The notes under the pieces were generated by a model. That model made no database searches. It saw only the letters and a program-made list of their open reading frames with translations, and had not been told where the DNA came from. A DNA stretch of 64,000 nt from Micromonospora echinospora (GTDB lineage: Bacteria > Actinomycetota > Actinomycetes > Mycobacteriales > Micromonosporaceae): the NCBI RefSeq assembly GCF_014203425.1, contig NZ_JACHJC010000001.1:1612001-1676000 (forward strand), in the 5' to 3' direction. Below are positions 26,657-38,123 of this stretch, one piece after another. Made by a program: the position numbers and the translations under genes. Numbering within the stretch: position 1 is the first letter of the stretch; each line of letters opens with the position of its first letter.

Positions 26657-26698
26657 GCGCTCCGGCAATAACCGCAAGTCCGACTTTCCCGAAATGGC

Positions 26699-26955
26699 TT
26701 GACGCCCCACTGGCGTGGTGTGACTCTATGGGTACGCAGCGTTGTCGCGACGAAGGTCCGATGACGTGCGGGGGAACCAAACCGGGGGGATGCACGGGGC
26801 GGCCGGGCCGTGGACGGAAAGTCCGTTCATGACCGACCGCCCCGTGCGCTGTCCGCCGACCGGCCGATTGTGTGCTCGGTCAACCGGGCACCGGCCGGAT
26901 GGGTCGCGCGCGTAAGGTGGAAGGCTGCGCACCACATCGTTCGACAGGAGCTTCC
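26699..26955 (+). promoter_or_regulatory. structured ahcY leader with candidate promoters
   Basis: The 299-bp gap before ahcY starts with TTGACG (26699-26704), a good -35 box, with GACTCT/TCTATG about 17-20 bp later. GCACGGGGCGG (26792-26802) pairs with CCGCCCCGTGC (26837-26847); inside it ACGGA and TCCGT (26814-26826) form a second hairpin. A second -10-like TAAGGT (26913-26918) lies near the gene. The leader could hold an attenuator or unlisted riboswitch, or the hairpin may simply end upstream transcripts. I could not match it to SAH, SAM or ydaO riboswitch cores. Confidence 0.4.
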
Positions 26956-28455
<1,500 letters not shown>

Positions 28456-28468
28456 GTTCACACTCCGG

Positions 28469-28513
28469 AAGGGACCGGGGCCGGCCGTCGCGCGGCCGTC
28501 CCGGTCCCTTTTT
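28469..28513 (+). terminator. rho-independent terminator of ahcY
   Basis: AAGGGACCGGG (28469-28479) pairs with CCCGGTCCCTT (28500-28510), enclosing a second small GGCCG/CGGCC hairpin and ending in a T-tract (28509-28513). Confidence 0.85.
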
Positions 28514-28589
28514 CGCGTTCGGGGCAGCCGGTGGGTGCCGAACCGGGTGACGTTACAGCGATCAGCTTGACGTTCGCTGTGAACAGGAG

Positions 28590-28608
28590 GAAGGTATGCC
28601 TGCCCTAA
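28590..28608 (+). promoter_or_regulatory. DtxR/IdeR-like iron box before efeUOB
   Basis: The 19-bp sequence from 28590 to 28608 begins GAAGGT and ends CCCTAA. It matches 13 of 19 positions of the consensus TTAGGTTAGGCTAACCTAA by my alignment. It lies 22 bp before the EfeU start and downstream of a TTGACG -35 box (28567-28572), so it would overlap the promoter. Iron-dependent repression of an iron-uptake operon is expected. Confidence 0.6.
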
Positions 28609-28630
28609 GTTAACGACGACGGAGCAGTTG

Positions 28631-29530
28631 ATGTTCGCCACGTACCTGATCGGCCTGCGCGAAGGCCTGGAAGCGACACTTGTGGTCAGCATCCTCGTCG
28701 CGTTCCTCGTGAAGTCGCAGCGGCGGGACCGGCTGCCGCAGGTCTGGGCCGGCGTCGGCCTGGCCGTGGCGCTCTCCGTCGGCTTCGGCTCCCTCATCCA
28801 GTACACCTCGACCTCGCTGCTGCGCACGTACGAGTCGCGCGAGATGTTCGAGGCGGTCACCTCGATCGCCGCAGTGGTCTTCGTGACCTGGATGATCTTC
28901 TGGATGCGCCGGGCCGCCCGCACCATCGCGGGCGAGTTGCGCGGCAAGCTCACCGACGCGCTCGCGGTCGGCTCCCTGGCGGTCGCCGGCATGGCGTTCC
29001 TCGCGGTGATCCGGGAGGGCCTGGAGACCGCGCTCATCTTCTACGCCGCAGCGGAGAGCGTGGCCGGCGGCACCGGGCCCGGTTCGCTGCTCGCCCTGGC
29101 CGGTGGCGTGGCCACCGCAGTGGTGATCGGATTCCTGCTCTACCGCAGCGCGGTCCGGATCAACCTGAGCCGGTTCTTCACCTGGACCGGGGCGCTGCTC
29201 ATCCTGGTGGCCGCCGGCATCCTGAAGTACGGCGTGCACGACTTCCAGGAGGCGGGCGTCCTGCCCGGCCTGAACGACCTGGCCTTCGACATCTCCACCA
29301 CGCTGGACCCGAACACCTGGTACGGCGCGCTGCTCGCCGGCATGTTCAACATCACCGCCGCGCCGACAGTGCTGGAGCTGATCGCCTGGGTCGCGTACGC
29401 GGTGCCGGTGCTCGTGCTCTTCCTGCGCAAGCCGGCCCAGCCCGCGAAGCCGGCCCGGCCCGCCGAGCCCGCAGCCGACACGCCCACCGCGCCGGCCGAC
29501 GTCGCCGCTGTTCCGTCCCCCCGCGCCTGA
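28631..29530 (+). CDS. efeU: ferrous iron permease EfeU
   Basis: Inner-membrane iron permease (FTR1/OFeT family) of 299 residues. The iron-binding REGLE motif occurs twice, LIGLREGLEATLVVS in TM1 and AVIREGLETALIFYA in TM4, and there are about seven TM helices. A Pro/Ala-rich cytoplasmic tail follows. ATG 28631 with GGAG upstream was preferred over TTG 28628. It is first in the efeU-efeO-efeB operon, which takes up iron after oxidation at the cell surface. Confidence 0.95.
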   Translation: MFATYLIGLREGLEATLVVSILVAFLVKSQRRDRLPQVWAGVGLAVALSVGFGSLIQYTSTSLLRTYESREMFEAVTSIAAVVFVTWMIFWMRRAARTIAGELRGKLTDALAVGSLAVAGMAFLAVIREGLETALIFYAAAESVAGGTGPGSLLALAGGVATAVVIGFLLYRSAVRINLSRFFTWTGALLILVAAGILKYGVHDFQEAGVLPGLNDLAFDISTTLDPNTWYGALLAGMFNITAAPTVLELIAWVAYAVPVLVLFLRKPAQPAKPARPAEPAADTPTAPADVAAVPSPRA

Positions 29531-29558
29531 ACCACCCGTTTCCGAGGAGACCCGCACG

Positions 29559-30689
29559 ATGCGTACCACTCGATTCGTCGCGCCCGCCGCCGCCGGGCTG
29601 CTCGCGGTCGCCGGACTGGCCGGCTGCGGGGGCGGTGACGACGCCGACGCCACGGGCGGCGGGCCGATCGCGGTCAAGGCCACCGACACCGTCTGCGAGG
29701 TCGGCGACACCGAGATCGACGCCGGTCAGGTCACGTTCAAGGTGACGAACAGCGGCTCCAAGGTCAACGAGTTCTACGTCTACGCCGCCGGGGACCGGGT
29801 GATGGGCGAGGTGGAGAACATCGCCCCCGGGCTCAGCCGCGAGCTGCGCGTCGAGCTGTCCGCCGGCACGTACGAGACGGCCTGCAAGCCCGGGATGAGC
29901 GGCCGGGGCATCCGGGGCGCGCTGAAGGTCAGCGGCACCGCCGCGACTGTCGCCCCGGACGCCGCGCTGACCCAGGCCACCGAGAGCTACCAGCGGTACG
30001 TGCGCAGCCAGACCGCCGCGCTGCTGACGAAGACCGAGGAGTTCGTGGCAGCGGTCAAGGCGAACGACGTGGCGAAGGCCAAGGCGCTCTACCCGGTGGC
30101 CCGCACCTACTGGGAGCGGATCGAGCCGGTCGCGGAGAGCTTCGGCGACCTCGACCCGAAGATCGACGGCCGCGAGGAGGTGGTCGAGGAGGGTATGGAG
30201 TTCACCGGCTTCCACCGGATCGAGAAGGACCTCTGGACCACCGGCGACGTCAGCTCCGACGGCGCGATCGCCGACCAGCTCCTGGTCGACGTCAAGGCGA
30301 TCGTGGCCAAGGCGGACGCCGAGAAGCTCACCCCGCTCCAACTCGCCAACGGTGCCAAGGCGCTGCTCGACGAGGTCGCCAGCGGCAAGATCACCGGTGA
30401 GGAGGAGCGGTACTCGCACACCGACCTCTGGGACTTCAACGCCAACCTGGAGGGCTCCAAGGCGGCGATCGCCGCGCTGCGCCCGGCCCTGGAGCAGCGC
30501 GCGCCCGACCTCGTCAAGCAGCTCGACGGCGAGTTCGCGAACGTGGAGACCACGCTCGGGCGGCACCGGGCCGGCGACGGCTGGAAGCTGCACACCCAGC
30601 TCACGAAGACCGAGCTGAAGGAGCTGTCGGACGCGGTGAACGCCCTGGCCGAGCCGGTCAGCAAGGTCGCGGCGGCAGTCGCGCGATGA
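29559..30689 (+). CDS. efeO: iron uptake lipoprotein EfeO (cupredoxin plus M75)
   Basis: Extracytoplasmic lipoprotein of 376 residues. The signal peptide ends in a lipobox, LAGLAGCGGG, so it is anchored by the Cys. A cupredoxin-like domain (about 35-125, with FKVTNSGSKVNEFYVYA and ETACKPGMSG) is followed by an M75 imelysin-like helical domain (about 140-376). That domain holds the metal-binding segment GFHRIEKDLW and the late REEVVEEGMEF. It oxidises or delivers iron to EfeU together with EfeB. The stop overlaps the efeB start. Confidence 0.93.
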   Translation: MRTTRFVAPAAAGLLAVAGLAGCGGGDDADATGGGPIAVKATDTVCEVGDTEIDAGQVTFKVTNSGSKVNEFYVYAAGDRVMGEVENIAPGLSRELRVELSAGTYETACKPGMSGRGIRGALKVSGTAATVAPDAALTQATESYQRYVRSQTAALLTKTEEFVAAVKANDVAKAKALYPVARTYWERIEPVAESFGDLDPKIDGREEVVEEGMEFTGFHRIEKDLWTTGDVSSDGAIADQLLVDVKAIVAKADAEKLTPLQLANGAKALLDEVASGKITGEEERYSHTDLWDFNANLEGSKAAIAALRPALEQRAPDLVKQLDGEFANVETTLGRHRAGDGWKLHTQLTKTELKELSDAVNALAEPVSKVAAAVAR

Positions 30690-32008
30690 CCGGCCCGGCC
30701 GACGGTGACGCCACGAGCGAGCCGAACACGCAGCGCTCCGGCCGGGGCGTCTCCCGCCGCCGGGCGATCACTCTGGCCGGCGTCGGCGTGGCCGGAGTCG
30801 CCGGGGTGGCGGGCGGCGCGGGCGCGCTGCTCGCCGGCGGGAACGAGGCGTCGGCGACCGGATCGGCCGCCGGTTCCGTGCCGTTCCTCGGCGAGCACCA
30901 GGCCGGCATCACCACCCCGGCCCAGGACCGGCTGCACTTCGTCGCGTTCGACGTGGTCACGAAGGACCGGGACCGGCTGGTCGCGATGCTCCAGGAGTGG
31001 ACCGCCGCGGCGGCCCGGATGACCGCCGGCAAGGACGCCGGGGTGATCGGCGCGGTCGGCGGCATGCCCGAGGCCCCGCCGGACGACACCGGCGAGGCGC
31101 TCGGACTGCCCCCGTCGCAGCTCACCATCACCGTGGGCTTCGGGACGACGCTGTTCCGCGACGCGCAGGGCCGGGACCGCTTCGGCATCGCGGCCCGGCG
31201 TCCGGCCGCCCTGGCCGACCTGCCGCACTTCGCCGGGGACGCGCTGAAGCCGGAACTGTCCGGCGGGGACATCTGCGTCCAGGCGTGCGCCAACGACCCG
31301 CAGGTCGCGGTGCACGCCATCCGCAACCTCGCCCGGATCGGCATGGGTGTGGTGAGCGTCCGCTGGTCGCAGCTCGGCTTCGGGCGTACCTCGTCGACGT
31401 CGCGGGACCAGGCCACGCCGCGCAACCTGTTCGGCTTCAAGGACGGCACCGCCAACCTCAAGGCCGAGGACGCCGGCCTGCTGCGCGACCAGCTCTGGGT
31501 GCAGCCCGGCGACGGCCCGGACTGGATGACCGGCGGCTCCTACCTGGTCACCCGGAAGATCCGGATGCTGATCGAGACGTGGGACCGCAGCCCGCTGGCC
31601 GAACAGGAGATGATCGTCGGCCGGACCAAGGGCAGCGGCGCCCCGCTCGGCCGCCGGGACGAGTTCGACGAGCCGGACTTCGCCGCGAAGGGCGACGACG
31701 GCGAGCCGCTCATCGCCGACACCGCGCACGTGCGGCTGGCCCACCCGGACACCAACGGCGGGGCGCGCCTGCTGCGCCGCGGCTACAACTTCGTGGACGG
31801 CTCGGACGGGCTGGGCCGGCTCGACGCCGGGCTGTTCTTCATCGCCTACCAGCGCGACCCGCGCCGCCAGTTCGTGCCGATCCAGACCCGGCTGGCCCGC
31901 AACGACGCGATGAACGAGTACCTGCGGCACGTCTCCAGCGGCCTGTTCGCCTGCCCGCCGGGCCTCCGCGACGCGGCCGACTGGTGGGGGCGCACGCTGT
32001 TCTCCTGA
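30686..32008 (+). CDS. efeB: deferrochelatase/peroxidase EfeB (DyP type)
   Basis: Haem-dependent DyP-type peroxidase of 440 residues, exported folded by the Tat pathway: the twin-Arg motif is in SRRRAITLAGVGVAG. Catalytic Asp lies in the GxxDG motif FGFKDGTANL, the proximal haem His in DTAHVRLAHPDTNGG, and a conserved Arg in the same region. The start overlaps the efeO stop (ATGA). It is the third component of the efe iron-uptake system, used either for ferrous iron oxidation or for iron release from haem. Confidence 0.94.
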   Translation: MTGPADGDATSEPNTQRSGRGVSRRRAITLAGVGVAGVAGVAGGAGALLAGGNEASATGSAAGSVPFLGEHQAGITTPAQDRLHFVAFDVVTKDRDRLVAMLQEWTAAAARMTAGKDAGVIGAVGGMPEAPPDDTGEALGLPPSQLTITVGFGTTLFRDAQGRDRFGIAARRPAALADLPHFAGDALKPELSGGDICVQACANDPQVAVHAIRNLARIGMGVVSVRWSQLGFGRTSSTSRDQATPRNLFGFKDGTANLKAEDAGLLRDQLWVQPGDGPDWMTGGSYLVTRKIRMLIETWDRSPLAEQEMIVGRTKGSGAPLGRRDEFDEPDFAAKGDDGEPLIADTAHVRLAHPDTNGGARLLRRGYNFVDGSDGLGRLDAGLFFIAYQRDPRRQFVPIQTRLARNDAMNEYLRHVSSGLFACPPGLRDAADWWGRTLFS

Positions 32009-32015
32009 GGCCGGC

Positions 32016-32993
32016 TCAGCGGCGTACCGGGTCGGGTGCGACCTGTGGCGCGGCGGGCCGCAACCGGCCCGCGCCCGGCCCGGCGGGATCCGGCCCGGCC
32101 GCAAACGGCACGACGGCGGGCGCCGGGACCAGCTCCGGCCAGAGCGTGGCGGCGACCGCCCGGCTGCGGCCCAGCCGGTGCGCCGCCCGTCGCCCCCGCT
32201 CGGCGAGCACCGCCGACAGGTACGCCCAGTCCGGCGCGGCCCACGGCGGAGGCGGCGAGGTGACCGCCGCGACCTCCGTCCACAACCCCCGGCCCAGCCG
32301 GAGCCGCTCCGGTTCGGCGAGCTGGGGCAGCCGGTCCAGGTACTGCCGGACGGCCAGCGCCAGCCCGTCGTCGAGACGGGTCAGGTCGAGCGTGCCGGCC
32401 CAGGCCAGCAGCGGCGGCGCGGCAGGCGGCAGCGGCCGCCACAGCGCGGCGCCCCGGGTGTGCACCACGAGCGTGCCGGCGACCAGGTCGCCCAGCCGGC
32501 GTCCGCGCGGGTCGGTGAGCATCACCGTGACGCTCGCCGCCCAGCTCAGCAGCGGCAACACCAGCCCGGGCCACTCCACCGCAACGCCGACGAGCGCCCG
32601 GGTCAGCGACTGGCCCACCCCCACCGGGCCGCCGTCGGCCCGGACCACCCGCAGCCCGACGGCCAGCTTGCCCACCGTCCGGCCACCGGCGAAACGTTCC
32701 ATCACCACCGGGTAGCCGATCAGCACCAGCACCAGGAGCACGATCTGGAGCGCGCCGGCCAGGGCGGCGTCGAGGAAGTCCCCGAACAGGGCGAGCGCCA
32801 CCATCCCCAGCACCACGCCGAGCACGAGCGCCAGGACGAGCTGGATCACCGCGTCGATCAGCAGCGCCAGCACCCGGGAGCCCAGCCGGGCCGCCCGGAC
32901 GTCCAGCTCCACCGCCTCGCCGCTGACCAGACCGGCGTCGGCCCATCGGGGCGGTGGGGGAGGTTGCGCGCGCACCCCGACAGTGAACACCAT
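32016..32993 (-). CDS. RDD family membrane protein
   Basis: Membrane protein of 325 residues. The RDD domain starts at LDVRAARLGSRVLALLIDAV (Arg and Asp of the name) and contains LVLALVLGVVLGMVALALF, IVLLVLVLIGYPVVMERF and GGRTVGKLAVGLRV. After RGRRLGDLVAGTLVV comes a soluble C-terminal region of about 150 residues with no recognised domain. ATG 32993 is only 23 bp from the divergent SpoIIM start and shows no ribosome-binding site, so the mRNA may be leaderless. RDD and SpoIIM proteins usually accompany the MoxR/DUF58 genes found next door. Confidence 0.85.
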   Translation of the reverse strand: MVFTVGVRAQPPPPPRWADAGLVSGEAVELDVRAARLGSRVLALLIDAVIQLVLALVLGVVLGMVALALFGDFLDAALAGALQIVLLVLVLIGYPVVMERFAGGRTVGKLAVGLRVVRADGGPVGVGQSLTRALVGVAVEWPGLVLPLLSWAASVTVMLTDPRGRRLGDLVAGTLVVHTRGAALWRPLPPAAPPLLAWAGTLDLTRLDDGLALAVRQYLDRLPQLAEPERLRLGRGLWTEVAAVTSPPPPWAAPDWAYLSAVLAERGRRAAHRLGRSRAVAATLWPELVPAPAVVPFAAGPDPAGPGAGRLRPAAPQVAPDPVRR

Positions 32994-33016
32994 GGACGCC
33001 GAACGGGGGAGGGCGA

Positions 33017-33970
33017 GTGGATCTCGACGCGTACGTGGCCGAGCACAACGCCGAATGGCGGCGGCTGGAGTACCTGACCGGGCGGCGTCGTCTCGACGCG
33101 GCCGAGGTCGACGAGCTGGTGGCGCTCTACCAGCGCAGTGCCACGCACCTGTCCGCGTTGCGTGCCCGGGCGCCCGAGCCGGCGCTGGTGAACCGGCTGT
33201 CCCACCTGGTCCTCGCGGCCCGGGCCCGGGTCACCGGCCGTCCGCGGTTCTCCTGGGCGGCGGTGGGCCGGTTCCTGGTGGCCGACCTGCCCGCCGCCCT
33301 CTACCGGTCCTGGCCGTGGTGGTGCGGCGTGGCCACCGGGTTCAGCCTGCTCACCGCGTTCCTCATCTGGTTCGTCGCCGAAAACCCGGACACCGCCGCC
33401 GCGTTCGTCGGTGACGAGGCCGCCCGGGAACTCGTCGACTCCGGTTTCGCCGGCTACTACACCGAGTTCGCCGCGCCCACCTTCGCGTTCCACCTGTGGA
33501 CGCACAACGCCTGGCTGGCCGCCCAGTGCCTGGCCGCCGGGGTGCTCGTGGTGCCGGTGCTCTGGCTGCTGTGGCAGAACGCGCTGAACATCGGCGTGGT
33601 CGGCGGCGTGATGGTCTCCTACGGCCGTGCGGACGTCTTCTTCGGCCTGATCACGCCGCACGGCCTGCTGGAGCTGACCGGGATCTACGTCGCCGCCGGG
33701 GTCGGACTGCGTACCGCCTGGGCCTGGATCGCCCCGCCCGCGGACCTCGGGCGAGGCCGGGCGGTCGCCGAGGCGGGACGGCTCGCCGTCGTGGTGGCGG
33801 CCGGTCTGGTCGGCCTGTTCGCGGTCTCCGCGCTGGTCGAGGCGTTCGTCACCCCGGCGCCGCTGCCGGTCGCGCTCCGGGTGGCGGCCGGCGCCGCGGT
33901 GTGGCTGGCCTTCCTCGCGTACGCGCTGGTGCTCGGCCGGCGCGCGGTCAGAGCTGGCCGAGGGACTTGA
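33017..33970 (+). CDS. stage II sporulation protein M-like membrane protein
   Basis: SpoIIM-family membrane protein of 317 residues. A cytoplasmic N-terminal helical domain (about 1-95, with VDELVALYQRSATHLSALRA) precedes TM helices. The loop FHLWTHNAWLAAQCLAAGVLV and NALNIGVVGGVM, FFGLITPHGLLELTGIYVA are hallmark segments of the family. GTG 33017 has GGGGGAGG upstream. Its 3' end overlaps the convergent DUF58 gene by 23 bp. Outside endospore formers the role is unknown; the link with MoxR and DUF58 genes is conserved. Confidence 0.88.
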   Translation: MDLDAYVAEHNAEWRRLEYLTGRRRLDAAEVDELVALYQRSATHLSALRARAPEPALVNRLSHLVLAARARVTGRPRFSWAAVGRFLVADLPAALYRSWPWWCGVATGFSLLTAFLIWFVAENPDTAAAFVGDEAARELVDSGFAGYYTEFAAPTFAFHLWTHNAWLAAQCLAAGVLVVPVLWLLWQNALNIGVVGGVMVSYGRADVFFGLITPHGLLELTGIYVAAGVGLRTAWAWIAPPADLGRGRAVAEAGRLAVVVAAGLVGLFAVSALVEAFVTPAPLPVALRVAAGAAVWLAFLAYALVLGRRAVRAGRGT

Positions 33971-35254
33971 GCCGCAGGTAGGTGTCCGCGACGGCCGGCG
34001 CGAGCCGGTGCGCCGGCACGTCCACCACTGTCACCCCGTAGCGGGACAGCGCTGCGCGTACCCGGTCCCGTTCGGCCAGCGCCCGCCACGCCGACGCGGC
34101 CGTGTACGGGTCGTCCGGGCCGGCCGGGGTGGCAGTGGCGAGCCCGGTCAGCACCGGGTCGCTGCCGGCGGCCAGCACCACCCGGTGCCGGGTCGCCAGC
34201 CGGGGCAGCACCGGCAGCAGTCCTTCGCCGATCGCGCCCGCCTCCAGCGCCGTGAACAGCACCACCAGGCTGCGCTGCCGCTCCCGGCGCAGCACCTCGC
34301 CGGCGATCAGCTCGAAGTCGGTCTCGGCAAGCGTCGGCTCCAGTGGCGCCACCGCCTCGACCAGCCGGGCGAGCAGGGCCGGACGGCCGCTGCCGGTCAC
34401 CCGGGCCCGGATCTCGGTGTCCGCCGCCAGCAGGTCCACCCGGTCACCGGCGCGGGCCGCGAGCGCGGTGAGCAGCAGCGCCGCGTCGATCGCGGTGTCC
34501 AGCCGGGGCTCGTCGCCCAGCCGGACCGCCGAGGTGCGGCCGGTGTCCAGCACGCAGACCAGGCGCCGGTCCCGTTCCGGGCGCCAGGTGCGGACCAGGA
34601 TGTCGGCGCGGCGGGCGCTGCCCCGCCAGTCGATCGAACGGACGTCGTCGCCCACCGCGTACTCGCGCAGGGTGTCGAACTCGGTGCCGTGGCCGCGCCC
34701 TCGGGTCACCTGCACGCCGTCGATGACCCGCAGCCGGGCCAGCTTCTCCGGCAGGTGCCGGCGGGAGTCGAACCGGGGCAGCACCCGCAGCGTCCACGGC
34801 GGTGTGGCGGGCTGCCCGGCGCGCTGCCGGGCACCCAGGCGCATCGGCCCGAACGAGCGTACGGTCAGCGCCACCGCTGGCCGGTCGCCGCGCCGGGTCG
34901 GGGTGAGCCGGACCGGCAGCGTGGCGCTGCCGCCGGGCGCCACGGTGAGCAGGCGCCCCGGCGGCACGTCCGGGCGCGCCCCGGCCGACGGCACCCAGGC
35001 GTCGCGCACCTGTGCGTACAGCGTGTGGTGGGTGGGGTTGGTCAGGCGCAGCGTGACGGTGGCGGTGCCGCCGAGCCGCACCGTCCGGTCGCCGGAGCGG
35101 GTCACGGTGAGCGCGTGCGGCGGGGCGGCCATCGCCCGGTCGAGCGCCACCAGCAGCAGCACCACGACGGTCAGCACGGCCACCCCGACGAACGGCGCCG
35201 GCCAGAACGGCAGCGTCAGCGCGCCCACGCCGAGCAGCAGACCCGCCCGCCAGG

Positions 35255-35258
<4 letters not shown>
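33948..35258 (-). CDS. DUF58 (vWA-like) membrane protein
   Basis: Protein of 436 residues with two N-terminal TM helices (LLLGVGALTLPFWPAPFVGV and onwards) and a beta-sandwich segment (about 50-170). The DUF58 signature is EFDTLREYAVGDDVRSIDWR, followed by a vWA-like fold with VCVLDTGRTSAV as MIDAS-like loop. Last gene of a five-gene operon whose junctions all overlap by 4 nt. DUF58 proteins pair with MoxR ATPases, which act as chaperones for vWA proteins. ATG 35258 overlaps the moxR stop. Confidence 0.9.
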
Positions 35259-36228
<970 letters not shown>

Positions 36229-36232
<4 letters not shown>

Positions 36233-37527
36233 CGGGTGTCTCCTTCGCTCGGATGCGGGGCCAGGGTACGGGTCAGGGCGTCCAGTTCGCGGGCCAGCTC
36301 CAGCAGCTCGCGGTCCTTCTCCGGGGCGGGGCCGTAGAGCAGCTCGGCCACCCGTTCCGGGTCGGCGCCGGCGCGCGCGGCGACCACGGCGGCCACCTCG
36401 TCGTCGGGCGTGTCCGGGGGCAGGTTGAGCCGCGGCAGCAGCCGGTCCAGCGCGGCGCCGCGCAGCGTCTCGGCAACCGTGTCCCGGGCGCCCGCCCGGC
36501 GGTAGAGCCGCGCCCGGCCGCGTACCGTCTCGGCGGACCGCACGGTCACCGGCAGCGGCTCCGACACCGGTGGCCCGAGCCGGCGGGCCCGCCAGAGCAC
36601 GACGAGCAGCCCGGCCAGGGCGAGCTGCGCCAGGAGGGCCCAGAACCACTGCGGGAACGCGCCCCAGAGCGGGTTCTCCCACGGCGGGTCGGCGCGGTCG
36701 GGCGGATCGGGCCGTTCCGACCGGCCGCTGCCGCCCGGGGCGGGCTGCTCGGTGAAGGGCTCCGCGGACCAGCTCGGGCGGGTCGGGGCCGGTACCGGCT
36801 CGGGCAGGTCGAGCCAGACGAGCGGGCGGTTCCCGCCGAGCAGACCGGTGGCGAGGACTTCGTTTCCCCACTCGCCGATCCGGTCGTTGCGGAACGGGTC
36901 GCTGGCACCGGCCAGCACCACCTCGACCCGGCCGGGGGCGCGCAGCAGCGCGCCGCCGTAGCAGTGGTCGACCTCGGACGGCCCGGCGTAGCGCTGCAGG
37001 TCGATCGCGGCGGCGCCGGCCCGGACCGCCTCGGGCAGCGGGCACGGCGTGCCGTCCGCGTCCGGCGGCACGGCCCGCGCGGCCCAGCGCCGGGTGGCCG
37101 CCCCGACCGGCGTGTCCAGTTCGGCGAGCACCCGCGGGGAGGGCTCGACCAACACCAGCCGACTGCCCGGGGGCAGGGCGGTCAGCCGGTCGACAAGGTC
37201 CGGGTGCACCAGTCCGGGCGCGGGCAGGAAGACGGTGCTGGGCGCGATGCCGGCGGTTTGCAACATCCCGTCGAACGTCGTCTCCCGGCGCAGCGACACG
37301 CCCTGCGCGCGCAGCGCCTCGGCGAGCCGGCTGCCGCCGTCGTCGTCGGTGGCGACCGGGGAGAGGAAGCCGGGCTCGTCCGGATCGGGCCGGTCGACGG
37401 CGTGCAGCACGAGCGTGGTCACGATCAGCAGCACGGCCAGCCCGAGCGGGACGAGCAGCCGGTGCCGCCGACGGCGCGGCGCCGCCGCGGTGGCCGTGTC
37501 CGCCGAGGTCACGGTGGTGGCGGTCAT
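36229..37527 (-). CDS. DUF4350-domain membrane protein
   Basis: Protein of 432 residues: an N-terminal TM helix (LLVPLGLAVLLIVTTLVLHA), an extracytoplasmic DUF4350 domain (about 50-240; GGSRLAEALRAQGVSLRR, GSRLVLVEPSPRVLAEL), a second TM helix (WFWALLAQLALAGLLVVLW) and a cytoplasmic tail. The tail includes SAETVRGRARLYRRAGAR, the usual C-terminal motif. It overlaps both neighbours by 4 nt. Function is unknown; it is always linked to MoxR/DUF58/DUF4129 genes in actinobacteria. Confidence 0.85.
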
Positions 37528-38123
37528 CGCGGCTCCTCCCCGGTCAGCTCGCGACGCAGGTCGGCGGCGAGTTCGCGCATCCGATGGTCGTGTGCGGCGG
37601 TGGCGGGGCGCTGGGCGTACCAGAGGTCGGAGAAGATCGCCCCGGCGGTGTGCAGCGTCGGCCGCACCTGCGGCCGGGCGCGGGCCGCCGCCTCGGTCAG
37701 CTCGACGACTGTGAGCCCGGGGCGGGGCTCCACGACGTGCCGCACGACCAGGAGCCGGACCATCTCGCGCAGCCGTTCCCGGACCGCCTCGGCGTACCGG
37801 CCCTCGGCCGCGAGCCGATCGGCCAGCCCGGGCGCGTCGGCCGGGACGGCGTCCGGGGTCCGGGGCGCGGGCACCCGTACCGGCGGCGGGTCGGAGCGGC
37901 GGCGGCGCGCCGGCCGGCGCAGGCGGGGCAGCCGCAGCCGCGGCAGGCGTGGCAGGCGCAGCCGGGGCAGCGTGAACCGGGGCAGCCGCCGGGGCACCCA
38001 GGCCGGGAAGAAGTACCAGGCCAGGGCGGCGAGCAGCGCGACCGCCAGCAGAATCAGCGCGGCCAGCGGCAGCGGCAGCAGGTCACCGAGGGCCGCCACC
38101 GTCTCGGTCCACCACCGGCTCAC
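37524..38123 (-). CDS. DUF4129-domain membrane protein
   Basis: Protein of 199 residues. One TM helix (LAALILLAVALLAALAWYF) is followed by a Pro/Arg/Leu-rich repeat-like stretch (LPRLRLPRLPRLRLPRLRRP) and a cytoplasmic DUF4129 domain (about 105-199; AEGRYAEAVRERLREMVRLL, GLTVVELTEAA, FSDLWYAQRPATA). I chose GTG 38123, which overlaps the upstream stop; the longer frame to 38453 lies inside the neighbouring gene. Function is unknown; the arrangement suggests a membrane complex with DUF4350, MoxR and DUF58 proteins. Confidence 0.85.
   Translation of the reverse strand: MSRWWTETVAALGDLLPLPLAALILLAVALLAALAWYFFPAWVPRRLPRFTLPRLRLPRLPRLRLPRLRRPARRRRSDPPPVRVPAPRTPDAVPADAPGLADRLAAEGRYAEAVRERLREMVRLLVVRHVVEPRPGLTVVELTEAAARARPQVRPTLHTAGAIFSDLWYAQRPATAAHDHRMRELAADLRRELTGEEPR

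Noticed and set aside
26728..26832. Small Cys-containing ORF (34 codons) in the ahcY leader
   Set aside because: No ribosome-binding site or similarity is seen, and it runs through the hairpin. A leader peptide cannot be excluded, but there is no support.
26760..26850. SAH or ydaO-type riboswitch upstream of ahcY
   Set aside because: The GGGGGAACC string recalls ydaO and AGCGTTG recalls SAH riboswitches, but the remaining conserved core elements are absent.
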